From Pseudomonas sp. IPO3778 (GTDB lineage: Bacteria > Pseudomonadota > Gammaproteobacteria > Pseudomonadales > Pseudomonadaceae), in the NCBI RefSeq assembly GCF_013386825.1, contig NZ_JACARC010000017.1:62001-126000 (forward strand): a DNA stretch of 64,000 nt. Direction: 5' to 3'. Shown here in pieces: positions 18,571 through 28,009 of this stretch. Made by a program: the position numbers and the translations under genes. Below the pieces are notes generated by a model, which saw only the letters and a program-made list of their open reading frames with translations, did not search any database and was not told where the DNA came from. Each line of letters opens with the position of its first letter. Position 1 is the stretch's first letter.

Positions 18571-19161
18571 TCAGGTGAACAACTCGCCCTGCAGCTCATC
18601 CAGCAGTAGCTGGATCGCATCCAGCCGTTGCTGCGGGTCATCGAGTTGCAACAGGTCGATCTTGTCGGCCTCGGTGAAGGGCAGCAGGTACGCCAGCTGA
18701 TTGCCCAAGGCTTGCTGGCCATCGGCATGGGTACCCATGTCCAGGGAGGCCACCATCGGGTGCTCCGCCAGGGCGTGGAGCAGCGCCAGCAAATCGGCGT
18801 CTTCCTCCTCCAGCGGTTGCTCGGGGTGCTCGTGCAGCCACTGCACCTCGGCCACCAGCAGCTGGTCCTTTTGCACACCGGCGTCGCGCACCCGGAAACG
18901 CCGGCCGCCCTCGACCCGAATCCCCAGCAGGCCATTGTCCTGCTGCTTGAAATCGCGAATCAGCGCTTCGCAGCCAATCAACGCGTAGCCATCCGGGGCC
19001 AGCCCGACCTCGTTGCCGTCGAGGATGCACACCACGCCAAAGCTTTCGCCCTTTTTCATGCAGCGGCTGATCATGTCCAGGTAGCGCGCCTCGAACAGTT
19101 GCAGGTCGAGGGTGCACCCGGGGAACAGCACGGTATTGAGCGGGAAAAGCGCCAGACTCAT
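18571..19161 (-). CDS. LON peptidase substrate-binding domain protein
   Basis: The 196-residue protein consists of the N-terminal substrate-binding domain of Lon protease (LFPLNTVLFPGCTLDLQLFEARYLDM, then FGVVCILDGNEVG and a helical C-terminal half). It has no ATPase or peptidase domain. Such stand-alone proteins are common in proteobacteria and their role is unclear; adaptor-like protein binding is inferred. It begins 21 bases after lrgB with an AAGGAAA Shine-Dalgarno, so it is the last gene of the lrgA-lrgB transcript. Confidence 0.88.
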   Translation of the reverse strand: MSLALFPLNTVLFPGCTLDLQLFEARYLDMISRCMKKGESFGVVCILDGNEVGLAPDGYALIGCEALIRDFKQQDNGLLGIRVEGGRRFRVRDAGVQKDQLLVAEVQWLHEHPEQPLEEEDADLLALLHALAEHPMVASLDMGTHADGQQALGNQLAYLLPFTEADKIDLLQLDDPQQRLDAIQLLLDELQGELFT

Positions 19162-19182
19162 AAAGGTTTCCTTAAACCCGAC

Positions 19183-19899
19183 TTAACTAACCAGCGACAC
19201 GGCCAACGGCAGGAACACCGCCGTGGCCACGCCCATCAAACTCATGGCCAGCGCCGCAAAGGCGCCGGTTTCTTCGCTTTCCTGCAGGGCCACCGACGTG
19301 CCCACGGCGTGGGCGGTCATGCCCAGCGCCATACCCCGGGCCTCGGGGCTGTGCACCCCCAGGCGCGACAAGTACGCCGGCCCGATCATCGCGCCAATCA
19401 CCCCGGTGATCAGCACAAACACCGCCGCCAATGCCGCCACGCCACCGATCTGCTCGGCCACCAGCATCGCAATCGGCGATGTCACCGACTTGGGCGCCAT
19501 GGTCATCAGCATCATGTGTTCGGCGCCAAACCACCAGCCCAACAGCACGCACAGGCCGGTAGCCAATACGCCTCCCACCATCAGCGTAGTAAAAATCGGC
19601 CAGAACAATTGGCGAATCCGTCGCAGATTCAGGTAAAGCGGCACCGCCAGGGCCACCGTCGCCGGGCCCAGCAGGATGCTCATGATCTCGGTGCTTTTGC
19701 GGTACTCGACGTAGGTCAGGCCGCACCCGAGCAACACGCCGATCACCAGCAGCATCGACACCAGCACCGGCTGCAGGAATATCCAGCGGGTTTTCTCGAA
19801 ACCGGCCAGCACCAGTTGATAGGCGCCCAGGGTAATGCCGATGCCGAACAAGGGGTGGTGAATCACGGCGGCCCAGGCGCCCTGCCAATCCACGGTCAT
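19183..19899 (-). CDS. lrgB: LrgB/CidB family membrane protein
   Basis: The 238-residue multi-pass protein has the LrgB hallmarks: KSTEIMSILLGPATVALAVPLY, ALGMTAHAVGTS and a C-terminal hydrophobic segment. LrgB/CidB proteins work with LrgA/CidA holin-like partners in control of murein hydrolase activity or in transport of small metabolites such as pyruvate. It overlaps the lrgA stop by four bases (ATGA) and has a strong GGAGGAGG Shine-Dalgarno, so the two are translationally coupled. Confidence 0.93.
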   Translation of the reverse strand: MTVDWQGAWAAVIHHPLFGIGITLGAYQLVLAGFEKTRWIFLQPVLVSMLLVIGVLLGCGLTYVEYRKSTEIMSILLGPATVALAVPLYLNLRRIRQLFWPIFTTLMVGGVLATGLCVLLGWWFGAEHMMLMTMAPKSVTSPIAMLVAEQIGGVAALAAVFVLITGVIGAMIGPAYLSRLGVHSPEARGMALGMTAHAVGTSVALQESEETGAFAALAMSLMGVATAVFLPLAVSLVS

Positions 19900-20258
19900 T
19901 GGCCCTCCTCCCGCTGCGCCTGACGCTTGACCAGTTTTTGCATCAACACGCCGACAAAACCCATGGCGACCACCAGCGACAGCACCAATGCGCCGACGAT
20001 GGCCCAGAAGTCGGCGGCAATGTCCTTGGCATACACCATCACACCGACCGCCGGCGGCACCAGCAGCAACGGCAAATAGCGCAGCAGACTGCTGGCCGCC
20101 AGGCTCAGGGGCTCACCGACTTCGCCGCGCCATATCAAGAATGCCAGCATCAGCAGCAGGCCAATAATCGGCCCCGGCAACACCGGGACAAACAAATGAT
20201 TGAGCGCCGTGCCGAGCAATTGAAACAGCACCAGCCATGTCAGACCGCGTAACAGCAT
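19896..20258 (-). CDS. lrgA: LrgA/CidA family holin-like protein
   Basis: This small inner-membrane protein with four predicted helices is the partner of LrgB. Conserved stretches are LLGTALNHLFVPVLPGPIIGLLLML and LPLLLVPPAVGVMVY. I place the start at the ATG at 20258 (MLLRGLTWLV), 120 residues, because GGGGGAGAA lies just upstream. The frame extends to 20318 without a better signal. The family resembles phage holins in topology. Its physiological role in Pseudomonas is not settled. Confidence 0.92.
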   Translation of the reverse strand: MLLRGLTWLVLFQLLGTALNHLFVPVLPGPIIGLLLMLAFLIWRGEVGEPLSLAASSLLRYLPLLLVPPAVGVMVYAKDIAADFWAIVGALVLSLVVAMGFVGVLMQKLVKRQAQREEGQ

Positions 20259-20423
20259 CCGTTCTCCCCCCTTAAAGCGTGCCGGCATTATAAGCACGCC
20301 GCCTCTATGGAGCGGCATTCGCCAAAAGCATGGTGGGTTGACCGTACCAAGTGCCCGTGATGATCTACATTGGTTCTCTGGACCTGTCCAAACCTACACA
20401 CTGATGAACCAAGGAGAGTCGCA

Positions 20424-20879
20424 ATGCCCTCAGTACCCGTAGCGCAACTCAAGGATTATGTCGGCAAGGAACTGGGACGTTCCGCATGGCTCACCATCGA
20501 CCAGGAACGCATCAACCTGTTCGCAGAAGCCACCGGCGATTTTCAGTTCATCCACGTCGACCCGGTGAAAGCCGCCCAGACGCCATTCGGCGGCACCATC
20601 GCCCACGGTTTCCTGTCGCTGTCACTGATTCCCAAGCTGATCGAAGACATTCTGATCATGCCCGAGGGCCTGAAGATGGCCGTCAACTATGGCCTGGACA
20701 GCGTGCGTTTCATCCAGCCGGTGAAGGTTGACTCCAGGGTGCGCCTGGCCGTGACCCTGACCGACGCCACCGAGAAAAAACCCGGCCAATGGCTGCTTAA
20801 AGCCACCTGCACCCTGGAAATCGACGGCCAGGAAAAACCTGCGTACATAGCCGAGTCGCTGTCACTCTGCTTCGTCTGA
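20424..20879 (+). CDS. MaoC-like (R)-specific enoyl-CoA hydratase
   Basis: This single hotdog-fold hydratase of 151 residues probably adds water to trans-2-enoyl-CoA to give (R)-3-hydroxyacyl-CoA. The catalytic Asp/His motif is ATGDFQFIHVDP, followed by TPFGGTIAHGFLSLSL, both canonical for MaoC/PhaJ-type hydratases. The ATG at 20424 has an AAGGAGAG Shine-Dalgarno, and an upstream in-frame start at 20370 is not needed. It stands alone, divergent from lrgA. Confidence 0.92.
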   Translation: MPSVPVAQLKDYVGKELGRSAWLTIDQERINLFAEATGDFQFIHVDPVKAAQTPFGGTIAHGFLSLSLIPKLIEDILIMPEGLKMAVNYGLDSVRFIQPVKVDSRVRLAVTLTDATEKKPGQWLLKATCTLEIDGQEKPAYIAESLSLCFV

Positions 20880-20981
20880 GCCTTGCCGTGGTGAGCCCGC
20901 CTGCTCACCACATTTCATGTAAATTTATGTATAGATCTCGCAGCTGCGGCATACTCGGCGCTCAATTATCCGGATCCCGCT

Positions 20982-22700
20982 ATGCGCCCACTCGCTCCCC
21001 TTGCTCTTGTCCTGTTGCTCACCGCGTGCGGCGACGGCGAATCGCTGTTGCCGCCCGATGCACGGCTGCCCGATGGCGGTCGTTACCGTGGCGATGTGGT
21101 CAATGGCTTGCTGCAAGGCCAGGGTCGGGTGGATTACCCCAACGGCAGCTGGTACGCCGGCCAGTTCGATAAAGGCCAGTGGCACGGCCAGGGCGAATGG
21201 CACGGCAGCAACGGCGAGGTCTATAAAGGCCGCTTCCAGCAAGGCCTGTTCGATGGCCAGGGCAGCCTGACCACCGCGGGCAATAGCTACGTCGGTGGTT
21301 TTAAACAAGGCAAACGCAACGGCGAAGGCACCCTCAAAGAAGGGCAGATGACCTATCGCGGCGAATTCAAGGACGACCAGTACTCCGGCCTCGGCCGCCT
21401 CGAACTGGCCGACGGCAGCCAGTACCAGGGCCAGTTCGCCCACGGCAAACCCAACGGCGAAGGCCAGCGCAACGACGACAGCGGCAACCAGTTCAGCGGT
21501 CGCTTCGTCGATGGCCAACTGGAAGGCAACGGCACCTTCAACAGCGCCGAAGGCGACATGTACATCGGCCATTTCAAACAGAACCAACTCAACGGCAAGG
21601 GCCGTTATGAAAACGCCGACGGCGACGTGTGGATCGGCGAATTCAAGGAAGGCGCCCTCAGCGGAAAAGGCGAACTGATCGGCGTCGACGGCAGCCACTA
21701 CGTGGGCCAATTCGTCGACTGGCGCTTCACGGGCACGGGCCGCCTGAACCTCACCGACGGCAGCTTCTATATCGGCGGCTTCGACAGTGACAGTTACCAA
21801 GGCCGCGGCACCCTGGTGCTTACCGACGGCACCGTGCAGGCCGGCACCTGGGTGAACGGCATGCGCGTGCGCGACGCCGATGGCAAATTGTTGCCAGACC
21901 CGCTGGAGATCGGCCTGTTTGCCCAGGGCCGCTTGCTGGATGCCGCCCTCGCCGCCGTGCCCGCCTCCAAATCCGGGGTAGAGCTGTACACCCTGGTGGT
22001 GGCCGGCGACGGCAAACAAAGCGTGTTCCTGCGTGAGGCCGACTACGTCAGCAACATGCTCGCCACCCGCTTCGGCGCTTATGGCCAGATCCGCCTGGTG
22101 AACCACCGCGACCACATCGCCGACCGCCCCATGGCCACCCGCGAAAGCCTGCGCCGCGCGGTCCAGACCCTGGCCGAACGCAGTGGCCCGCAAGACCTGG
22201 TGTTTATCTACCTGACCAGCCACGGCACCCACGAACACGAACTGGTGCTCGACCAACCGCGCATGGAGCTGGCCGACCTGCCGGCCGATGAGCTGGCCGC
22301 CGTGCTGGCACCGCTGAAAAACCGCGACAAGATCATCGTGATTTCGGCCTGCTATTCCGGTGGTTTCATTCCAGCCCTGAAAGACGAGCACACCCTGATC
22401 ATGACCGCCTCGCGGGCCGACCGCGTGTCGTTCGGCTGCTCCGAAGAGGCCGACTTCACCTACTTCGGCGACGCCCTCTTCGCCCAGGCCTTCAACCAGA
22501 CCGACGATTTGCAGCAAGCCTTCAAACTGGCGCAAACCCACGTGGCCGAACGGGAACAGGCGGACAACTTCGAAGCCTCCGAACCGCAGATCTGGGCCCC
22601 CAAGGGCGTGATTGCCCACTGGCAACTATTACGCAAACAGCAGGCACGAAAAGCGCTGGAAAGCGTCTCAATGAATAGCAAGGAAGCCAAGAGCAACTAA
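20982..22700 (+). CDS. MORN-repeat lipoprotein with C-terminal C13 cysteine-peptidase domain
   Basis: The 572-residue lipoprotein (signal ending LLTAC) has two parts. Residues ~30-300 hold 11-12 tandem MORN repeats (YxGxFxxGxxxGxG, e.g. [14 protein letters not shown]), which form an elongated beta-hairpin array often tied to membranes or protein binding. Residues ~330-530 form a caspase-like C13 (legumain-type) peptidase domain with a candidate catalytic His in [11 protein letters not shown] and Cys in [10 protein letters not shown]. The cellular target is unknown. It would sit on the periplasmic face. It starts about 100 bases after the MaoC gene and is followed by the short-chain oxidoreductase gene. 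Confidence 0.85.
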   Translation: MRPLAPLALVLLLTACGDGESLLPPDARLPDGGRYRGDVVNGLLQGQGRVDYPNGSWYAGQFDKGQWHGQGEWHGSNGEVYKGRFQQGLFDGQGSLTTAGNSYVGGFKQGKRNGEGTLKEGQMTYRGEFKDDQYSGLGRLELADGSQYQGQFAHGKPNGEGQRNDDSGNQFSGRFVDGQLEGNGTFNSAEGDMYIGHFKQNQLNGKGRYENADGDVWIGEFKEGALSGKGELIGVDGSHYVGQFVDWRFTGTGRLNLTDGSFYIGGFDSDSYQGRGTLVLTDGTVQAGTWVNGMRVRDADGKLLPDPLEIGLFAQGRLLDAALAAVPASKSGVELYTLVVAGDGKQSVFLREADYVSNMLATRFGAYGQIRLVNHRDHIADRPMATRESLRRAVQTLAERSGPQDLVFIYLTSHGTHEHELVLDQPRMELADLPADELAAVLAPLKNRDKIIVISACYSGGFIPALKDEHTLIMTASRADRVSFGCSEEADFTYFGDALFAQAFNQTDDLQQAFKLAQTHVAEREQADNFEASEPQIWAPKGVIAHWQLLRKQQARKALESVSMNSKEAKSN

Positions 22701-22728
22701 GCTGAAACTGTACCAAGGGGGAAACATC

Positions 22729-23370
22729 ATGTACCTGACGCCTCAGCATATCTTGCTCGCCGGTGCCTCCGGCCTGACCGGGGAGCACCTGCTGGACCGC
22801 CTGCTCAACGAACCGACCGTGACCCGGGTGCTCGCACCGAGCCGCAAGCCGTTGGCCGAGCATCCGCACCTGGAAAACCCGGTAGGCGACCCGGCGGTAT
22901 TCCTGCCGCAGCTCAGCGGCCAAGTGGACATCGCCTTCTGCTGCCTGGGCACCACCATCAAGCAGGCCGGCTCCGAAGCCGCCTTCCGCGCCGTGGACCT
23001 GGACATGGTGGTGGCCTTCGCCAAGCGGGCACGGGAAATGGGCGCCCGGCACCTGATCGTGATCAGCGCGATTGGCGCCGACCCGAAATCCTCGATCTTC
23101 TACAACCGGGTCAAGGGCGAGATGGAACAGGCACTGAAGGCTCAGGACTGGCCACAACTGACCATCGTCCGACCTTCGCTGTTGCTGGGTGAGCGGCTGG
23201 AGCCACGGCTGGCCGAGCAACTGGCCGGGCCATTGTCGCGCCTGATTCCGGGCAAGTACCACGGTATTGAAGTGTGTGAACTGGCGCGGGCGATGTGGCG
23301 CCTGGCGCTGGAAGAGCAGGATGGGATACGGGTGGTGGAGTCGGATGAGCTGCGCAAGCTCGGCAAGTAG
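22729..23370 (+). CDS. NAD(P)-binding oxidoreductase, TIP30/HTATIP2-like
   Basis: The 213-residue Rossmann-fold protein of the atypical short-chain dehydrogenase class shows the nucleotide-binding motif [17 protein letters not shown] at the N terminus, [12 protein letters not shown] in the middle, and the active-site-like [21 protein letters not shown] with Tyr-x-x-x-Lys. Relatives are annotated as NAD-dependent epimerase/dehydratase or nucleoside-diphosphate-sugar epimerase, but the substrate is unknown. It follows the MORN gene by 28 bases with a GGGGG Shine-Dalgarno and is probably co-transcribed. Confidence 0.85.
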   Translation: MYLTPQHILLAGASGLTGEHLLDRLLNEPTVTRVLAPSRKPLAEHPHLENPVGDPAVFLPQLSGQVDIAFCCLGTTIKQAGSEAAFRAVDLDMVVAFAKRAREMGARHLIVISAIGADPKSSIFYNRVKGEMEQALKAQDWPQLTIVRPSLLLGERLEPRLAEQLAGPLSRLIPGKYHGIEVCELARAMWRLALEEQDGIRVVESDELRKLGK

Positions 23371-23389
23371 TTTTGCTGTGAGCCAGCTG

Positions 23390-23480
23390 GCCTCATCGCG
23401 GGCAAGCCCGGCTCCCACATTGACCGCGCTGTCATGGTGAGTACCGTCTCATGTGGGAGCTGGCTTGCCTGCGATGAGGC
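23390..23480. repeat. REP/REPIN inverted repeat (variant)
   Basis: Imperfect arms of about 30 bases (23390-23420 and 23451-23480), with outer GCCTCATCGC/GCGATGAGGC and inner CTCCCACAT/ATGTGGGAG, surround a 30-base loop. It belongs to the same REP family as the other elements but to a different outer-sequence class. It lies between convergent genes. Confidence 0.8.
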
Positions 23481-23507
23481 CGTCACAGGCGCCGACCCTT
23501 TCAGCTC

Positions 23508-23792
23508 CTACAGCCCGCCCGTCGCGTTAAACCCAACCCCCAACACCGTCAGCACCGACAGCGGCAACAGCAGCGTGTCGAGCAAGGCACTGGCCGGCAG
23601 GTCCACATGGGGATAGCTCGGCGCCTCGGCCCCAAAGCGGTCCATCGCGCAGCACCCGCCCTGAATCGCATACATATCCAGGCGGGTCCCGGCATACACC
23701 ACCGGCGCCCCGGGTTGTGCCGCGTCCAGGGTGCGCGCCGTGGCACACCCACCCAGTTGCAGCGCAACCAGCACCATCAATAGCTTATTCAT
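23508..23792 (-). CDS. YceK/YidQ family lipoprotein
   Basis: The 94-residue lipoprotein has a short signal peptide ending LGGCAT and the family features [13 protein letters not shown] and [20 protein letters not shown]. YceK/YidQ lipoproteins are widespread in enterics and pseudomonads and have no known function. The ATG at 23792 overlaps the ubiX end by 8 bases, so it is the last gene of the mpl-ubiX transcript. Confidence 0.85.
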   Translation of the reverse strand: MNKLLMVLVALQLGGCATARTLDAAQPGAPVVYAGTRLDMYAIQGGCCAMDRFGAEAPSYPHVDLPASALLDTLLLPLSVLTVLGVGFNATGGL

Positions 23793-24414
23793 CACTGCTC
23801 AAATGGTGTTCGCCCCAGCGCGGCAGCATGTCTTGAGGGATATTCAGCAGATTCAGAATCCGCGCCACCACAAAATCCACCAGGTCATCGATGGTTTGCG
23901 GCTGGTGATAAAAACCCGGCGACGCGGGCAAGATGGTCACGCCCATATTCGACAGCTTGAGCATGTGCTCCAGGTGAATGCTCGAATACGGCGCCTCGCG
24001 CGGCACCAGGATCAACTGGCGGCGCTCCTTCAAGGTCACGTCTGCGGCACGTTCAATCAGGTTGTTGCAAGCACCCGTTGCAATCGCCGACAAGGTCCCG
24101 GTGGAACACGGCACCACCACCATCGCCGCCGGCGCGCCGGAGCCCGAGGCCACCGGCGACATCCAGTCTTCCTTGCCATACACCTTGATCTGCCCCGCCG
24201 CCGCACCGGTGTACTCGGTGAGGAAGGCCTGCATCATCTGCACCTTGGGCGGCAACGCGACATCGGTCTCGGTGGCCAGCACCAGTTGCGCGGCCTTGGA
24301 GATCAGGAAATGCACCTCACGGTCTTCGCGCACCAGGCAGTCCAGCAAACGCAAGCCATAGGGCGCGCCAGACGCGCCGGTCATCGCCAGGGTGACGCGT
24401 TCCGGGCCGCTCAC
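23785..24414 (-). CDS. ubiX: Flavin prenyltransferase UbiX
   Basis: UbiX attaches a dimethylallyl group to FMN to make prenyl-FMN, the cofactor of the UbiD decarboxylase in ubiquinone synthesis. The 209-residue protein shows [14 protein letters not shown], the conserved [27 protein letters not shown] and [15 protein letters not shown]. It starts with GTG at 24414, overlapping the mpl stop (GTGA). The pairing with mpl is conserved in pseudomonads. Confidence 0.96.
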   Translation of the reverse strand: MSGPERVTLAMTGASGAPYGLRLLDCLVREDREVHFLISKAAQLVLATETDVALPPKVQMMQAFLTEYTGAAAGQIKVYGKEDWMSPVASGSGAPAAMVVVPCSTGTLSAIATGACNNLIERAADVTLKERRQLILVPREAPYSSIHLEHMLKLSNMGVTILPASPGFYHQPQTIDDLVDFVVARILNLLNIPQDMLPRWGEHHLSSDE

Positions 24415-25760
24415 TTCAGGGCCTCGGCGAGTTTGCCGTGCAGGCCGCCGAAGCCGCCGTTGCTCATGATCACCACGTGGGCGCCGGGCTTGGCCTGGTG
24501 TTTCACGTGCTCAATGATCCCTTCCAGAGCGTCGCAGCAAATCGACGGTACGGTGCACAGCGCCGCGATGGCAGGCAGGTCCCAGCCAAGGTTGGCCGGC
24601 GCATACCACACCACCTGGTCGGCATCGTTGACGCTTTCCGGCAAGCCATCACGGTGGGCGCCCAGCTTCATGGAGTTGGAGCGTGGCTCGATTATCGCGA
24701 TCACCTGGGCGTCCCCCACGCGCTTGCGCAGGCCATCCAGGGTGGTCGCGATGGCCGTCGGGTGGTGGGCAAAGTCGTCGTAGATGGTAATCCCATTCAC
24801 TTCGGCGACCTTTTCCATACGGCGCTTGACGCTCTTGAACGCGCTCAAGGCGGCGATGCCCATGGACGGCACCACGCCAACATGCCGTGCGGCCGCCAGG
24901 GTGACCAAGGCGTTGGCGACGTTGTGCTGGCCGGTCATGTCCCACTCGACGATGCCTTGGGCAACGCCTTCAAACAGCACTTCAAATGTGGAGCCGTCTT
25001 CGCTCAGCAGCTTGACCTGCCACTGCCCGCCCGCGCCGGTGGTTTGCACCGGGGTCCAGCAGCCCATCTCGATCACGCGCTGCAACGCCGGTTCGGTGGT
25101 GGGGTGAATCACCAGGCCTTCGCTCGGAATGGTGCGTACCAAGTGGTGGAATTGCCGCTCGATGGCCGGCAAATCGGGGAAGATGTCGGCGTGATCGAAC
25201 TCCAGGTTGTTCAGGATCGCCGTGCGCGGGCGGTAGTGAACGAACTTGGAGCGCTTGTCGAAGAACGCGCTGTCGTACTCATCCGCTTCGATGACAAAAA
25301 ACGGCGTGTCACCGAGGCGCGCCGACACCGAGAAGTTCTGCGGCACACCGCCGATCAGGAAGCCCGGGCTCATGCCCGCATGCTCCAGCACCCAGGCCAG
25401 CATGCTGCTGGTGGTGGTCTTGCCATGAGTGCCGGCAACCGCCAGCACCCAACGGCCCTGCAGCACATGATCGGCCAGCCATTGCGGGCCAGACACGTAG
25501 GGCAAGCCTTTATTCAGGACGTACTCGACCGCCGGGTTGCCACGCACCATGGCATTGCCGATCACCACCAGGTCCGGGACCGGGTCGAATTGCGCCGGGT
25601 CGTAACCCTGGGTCAGCTCAATGCCCTGGGCCTGCAGTTGCGTGCTCATGGGCGGGTAAACGTTGGCATCGGAGCCAGTAACATGATGGCCCAGCTCTTT
25701 GGCCAACACCGCCATTGAGCCCATGAACGTGCCGCAAATACCGAGAATATGAATGTGCAT
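24411..25760 (-). CDS. mpl: UDP-N-acetylmuramate:L-Ala-gamma-D-Glu-meso-DAP ligase
   Basis: Mpl is a Mur-ligase-type ATP-dependent enzyme that reattaches recycled tripeptide to UDP-MurNAc. The 449-residue protein, from the ATG at 25760 ([14 protein letters not shown]), has the ATP-binding loop [53 protein letters not shown] and [15 protein letters not shown] follow, all typical of Mpl rather than MurC. With LdcA in this window it belongs to peptidoglycan recycling. Confidence 0.96.
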   Translation of the reverse strand: MHIHILGICGTFMGSMAVLAKELGHHVTGSDANVYPPMSTQLQAQGIELTQGYDPAQFDPVPDLVVIGNAMVRGNPAVEYVLNKGLPYVSGPQWLADHVLQGRWVLAVAGTHGKTTTSSMLAWVLEHAGMSPGFLIGGVPQNFSVSARLGDTPFFVIEADEYDSAFFDKRSKFVHYRPRTAILNNLEFDHADIFPDLPAIERQFHHLVRTIPSEGLVIHPTTEPALQRVIEMGCWTPVQTTGAGGQWQVKLLSEDGSTFEVLFEGVAQGIVEWDMTGQHNVANALVTLAAARHVGVVPSMGIAALSAFKSVKRRMEKVAEVNGITIYDDFAHHPTAIATTLDGLRKRVGDAQVIAIIEPRSNSMKLGAHRDGLPESVNDADQVVWYAPANLGWDLPAIAALCTVPSICCDALEGIIEHVKHQAKPGAHVVIMSNGGFGGLHGKLAEALK

Positions 25761-25821
25761 AGTCGACCTCGTAAAACATCGAGGCAGGTTAGCGTAGGGT
25801 GGGGAAAATCGCACTCTTTAG

Positions 25822-27726
25822 CTAGCGGGCGATCCGGTGTTTACGCAGTTTTCTGTACAAGGTATTGCGGCTAACCCCCAGTTGCTCAGCCGTGTGGCTC
25901 ATGTGCCAGCGCTGCTGCTCCAGGGCATTGAGCAGCGCCAGGCGCTCCGCATCATCCAGGGGCGAATCCGAAGACTCTTCCATCCTCACGGGCTGCGGCC
26001 GGACCTGGCGAATGGCTATCGGCAAGTCCTCAACCCCAATCCGTCCGTCGTCACAGAGTGCCGCCAGGGTGCGCAATACCGTGCGCAACTGCCGCACGTT
26101 ACCCGGCCAAGCGAATGCCAACAGGGCCTGGCGGGCCTCGACGTCGAGTAACACCGCCTGATCGCTGGCCTCCTCGGCCAGCAGGAAGTCCAGCAACTGT
26201 GACTTGTCACTGCGTTCACGCAACGGCGGCAAGGCCACTTCCAGCCCATTGAGCCGGTAATACAGGTCCTCACGAAAGCTGCCGTCCTGCACCCGGTCCA
26301 CCAGGTGACGGTGGGTGGCGCTGATGATTCTGACGTTCACCGCCTGGGGTTCTCCGCCGATGGGCACCACCAGGCGGTCCTCAAGCACCCTTAATAGCCG
26401 GGTTTGCAACGCCAGCGGCATATCGCCGATTTCATCCAGGAATAACGTACCGCCGTCCGCCTGCTGCAGCTTGCCGCGCATGCCTTCCTTGCGGGCACCG
26501 GTGAAACTGCCGCCGCGATAGCCGAACAGCTCGCTTTCGATCAGGCTTTCGGGGATGGCGGCGCAGTTGAGGGCCACAAAGGCTTTATCCGCGCGCAGGC
26601 TGGCATGGTGCACCGCCTTGGCAAACGCCTCTTTGCCCGACCCGGTTTCACCCTGGATCAGCAGCGGCACATCACGCTCGAACACACGCAAGGCTCTGCG
26701 AAAATCGTTTTGCAGCGCCGCATCCCCCAGGCAAATGCCCGGCAGCCGCGGCCGCTCGGGTACGGCCTGGGCCACCGGCGCCGGCACGCTCCGTGGCTGG
26801 CCGCGCAACACCGCGAACAACCCACGGCCATCGCGGGTACGCAGGGGCCAACTGGCGCTGGCATTCGCGCTGGCACGCCCGAGCAATTCGTCCAGGGAGC
26901 AATCGAAAAACGCCTCCACCGGCTGCCCCATCAAACCGCCACGGACTTTCCCCAGCAGGTTCAACGCACTCTGGTTCACCGCACAAATGCGCCCTTCACC
27001 ATCGAACGCCAGCAACCCTTCGCTGAACAAGCCCACGGACTCCGCCTGTAAATGAAAGCGCAGCAACCACTGGTTCTCAAAATGCCGCAGGAAGTAACAG
27101 CTCTCGATCATTTTCGCCGAGAGATTGACCAGCGCCATGGTGTGGAACTGGCTCTGGCGCGACACCGCTTCCCGGGCAGACGAAACATCCAGCACCGCCA
27201 GCAACTCGCCATGGGGGTCGAACACCGGGCTGGCCGAGCAGGTAAGGCCGGTGTGCCGGCCACGGAAGTGTTCATCGCGATGAATGGTCAGGGACTGGCG
27301 CTCCACCAGGCAGGTGCCAATGCCATTGGTGCCTTCGCAGGCCTCGCTCCAGTCGGCGCCCAGCCACAACCCGGCGCGCTCGAAAATCTTGCGCTCGCTG
27401 GGGGCGGTGACGCAGTTAAGGATCACCCCGCGGGCGTCGGTGAGCAGCACCGCATGGCCAGCACCGGAGAGCTGTTGATGCAGGCTGTTCATTTCGCTGC
27501 CGGCAATGGTCAGCACTTGCTGCAGGCGTTCGCGGCTTTCCAGCAGGCGGCCATGTTCAAGCACCGTGGGGGCGATGGTCAGCGCGGGGTCGAGGTGATA
27601 GTCCTCAAGGCAGCGCAGCCAGGAGCGGGCGATGGACGGATCGCTGCCGGGGCCGTGCAGCGGGTCCTGCCCACGGGTGACGGTCAGGACTTGCTGGGCA
27701 TGGCGACTGAAATGATCGTTTTGCAT
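25822..27726 (-). CDS. eatR: Sigma-54-dependent activator of the ethanolamine/aldehyde genes (AcoR family)
   Basis: This 634-residue bacterial enhancer-binding protein drives RNA polymerase-sigma54. An N-terminal GAF-type sensing region ([13 protein letters not shown] ... [14 protein letters not shown]) is followed by a PAS-like segment. The AAA+ domain has Walker [14 protein letters not shown] and Walker [14 protein letters not shown], and the Fis-type HTH is at the C terminus ([19 protein letters not shown]). The sigma54-contact loop reads GSFTGA instead of the usual GAFTGA. The start is the ATG at 27726. It is divergent from exaC, which has a good -24/-12 promoter, and corresponds by synteny to P. 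aeruginosa EatR. Confidence 0.88.
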   Translation of the reverse strand: MQNDHFSRHAQQVLTVTRGQDPLHGPGSDPSIARSWLRCLEDYHLDPALTIAPTVLEHGRLLESRERLQQVLTIAGSEMNSLHQQLSGAGHAVLLTDARGVILNCVTAPSERKIFERAGLWLGADWSEACEGTNGIGTCLVERQSLTIHRDEHFRGRHTGLTCSASPVFDPHGELLAVLDVSSAREAVSRQSQFHTMALVNLSAKMIESCYFLRHFENQWLLRFHLQAESVGLFSEGLLAFDGEGRICAVNQSALNLLGKVRGGLMGQPVEAFFDCSLDELLGRASANASASWPLRTRDGRGLFAVLRGQPRSVPAPVAQAVPERPRLPGICLGDAALQNDFRRALRVFERDVPLLIQGETGSGKEAFAKAVHHASLRADKAFVALNCAAIPESLIESELFGYRGGSFTGARKEGMRGKLQQADGGTLFLDEIGDMPLALQTRLLRVLEDRLVVPIGGEPQAVNVRIISATHRHLVDRVQDGSFREDLYYRLNGLEVALPPLRERSDKSQLLDFLLAEEASDQAVLLDVEARQALLAFAWPGNVRQLRTVLRTLAALCDDGRIGVEDLPIAIRQVRPQPVRMEESSDSPLDDAERLALLNALEQQRWHMSHTAEQLGVSRNTLYRKLRKHRIAR

Positions 27727-27826
27727 GTTCTTATTATTCTCCCTGCGTGAACGACACCGCGCGAACACCCAGCATCCTCCAGCGCTCCGACCATTGCAAT
27801 CCCGGGCAGACCCATGGGTCACAGGC

Positions 27827-27844
27827 TGTACCGTTTATGGCACA
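27827..27844. promoter_or_regulatory. Candidate upstream activator site for EatR
   Basis: TGTACCGTTTATGGCACA is an inverted repeat (TGTACC, 6 bases, GGCACA; 5 of 6 pairs) lying 87 bases before the -24 element of the exaC promoter, a usual distance for enhancer-binding proteins. Its form resembles TGT-N-ACA half-sites of AcoR-type regulators. The link to EatR is inferred. Confidence 0.45.
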
Positions 27845-27930
27845 AAGTGTCACTCGGCCTGTATCAGGCGTGCCACAGCAACGGTTTGCAACAACCTCCA
27901 ACCCCTTGATTTACGGGCACTGCGAGGCAC

Positions 27931-27946
27931 TGGCCCAACCTTTGCT
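27931..27946 (+). promoter_or_regulatory. Sigma-54 promoter (-24/-12) of exaC
   Basis: TGGCCCAACCTTTGCT matches the -24/-12 consensus TGGCACG-N4-TTGCW with exact spacing between GG and GC. Transcription would begin about 12 bases further on, leaving a ~50-base leader before exaC. The presence of a divergent sigma54 activator gene supports it. Confidence 0.82.
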
Positions 27947-28009
27947 CTACGCTTTAACAAGCACAACCGTGCGTCCTCCAATAAACACAAAAGCCAGGAG
28001 ATACCCACC

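Noticed and set aside
20925..22625. Large minus-strand open frame opposite the MORN-C13 gene
   Set aside because: It looks repetitive because it mirrors the MORN repeats on the other strand. The plus strand has a lipobox and domain motifs.
24438..25718. Plus-strand open frame opposite mpl
   Set aside because: Antisense shadow; mpl has all Mur-ligase motifs.
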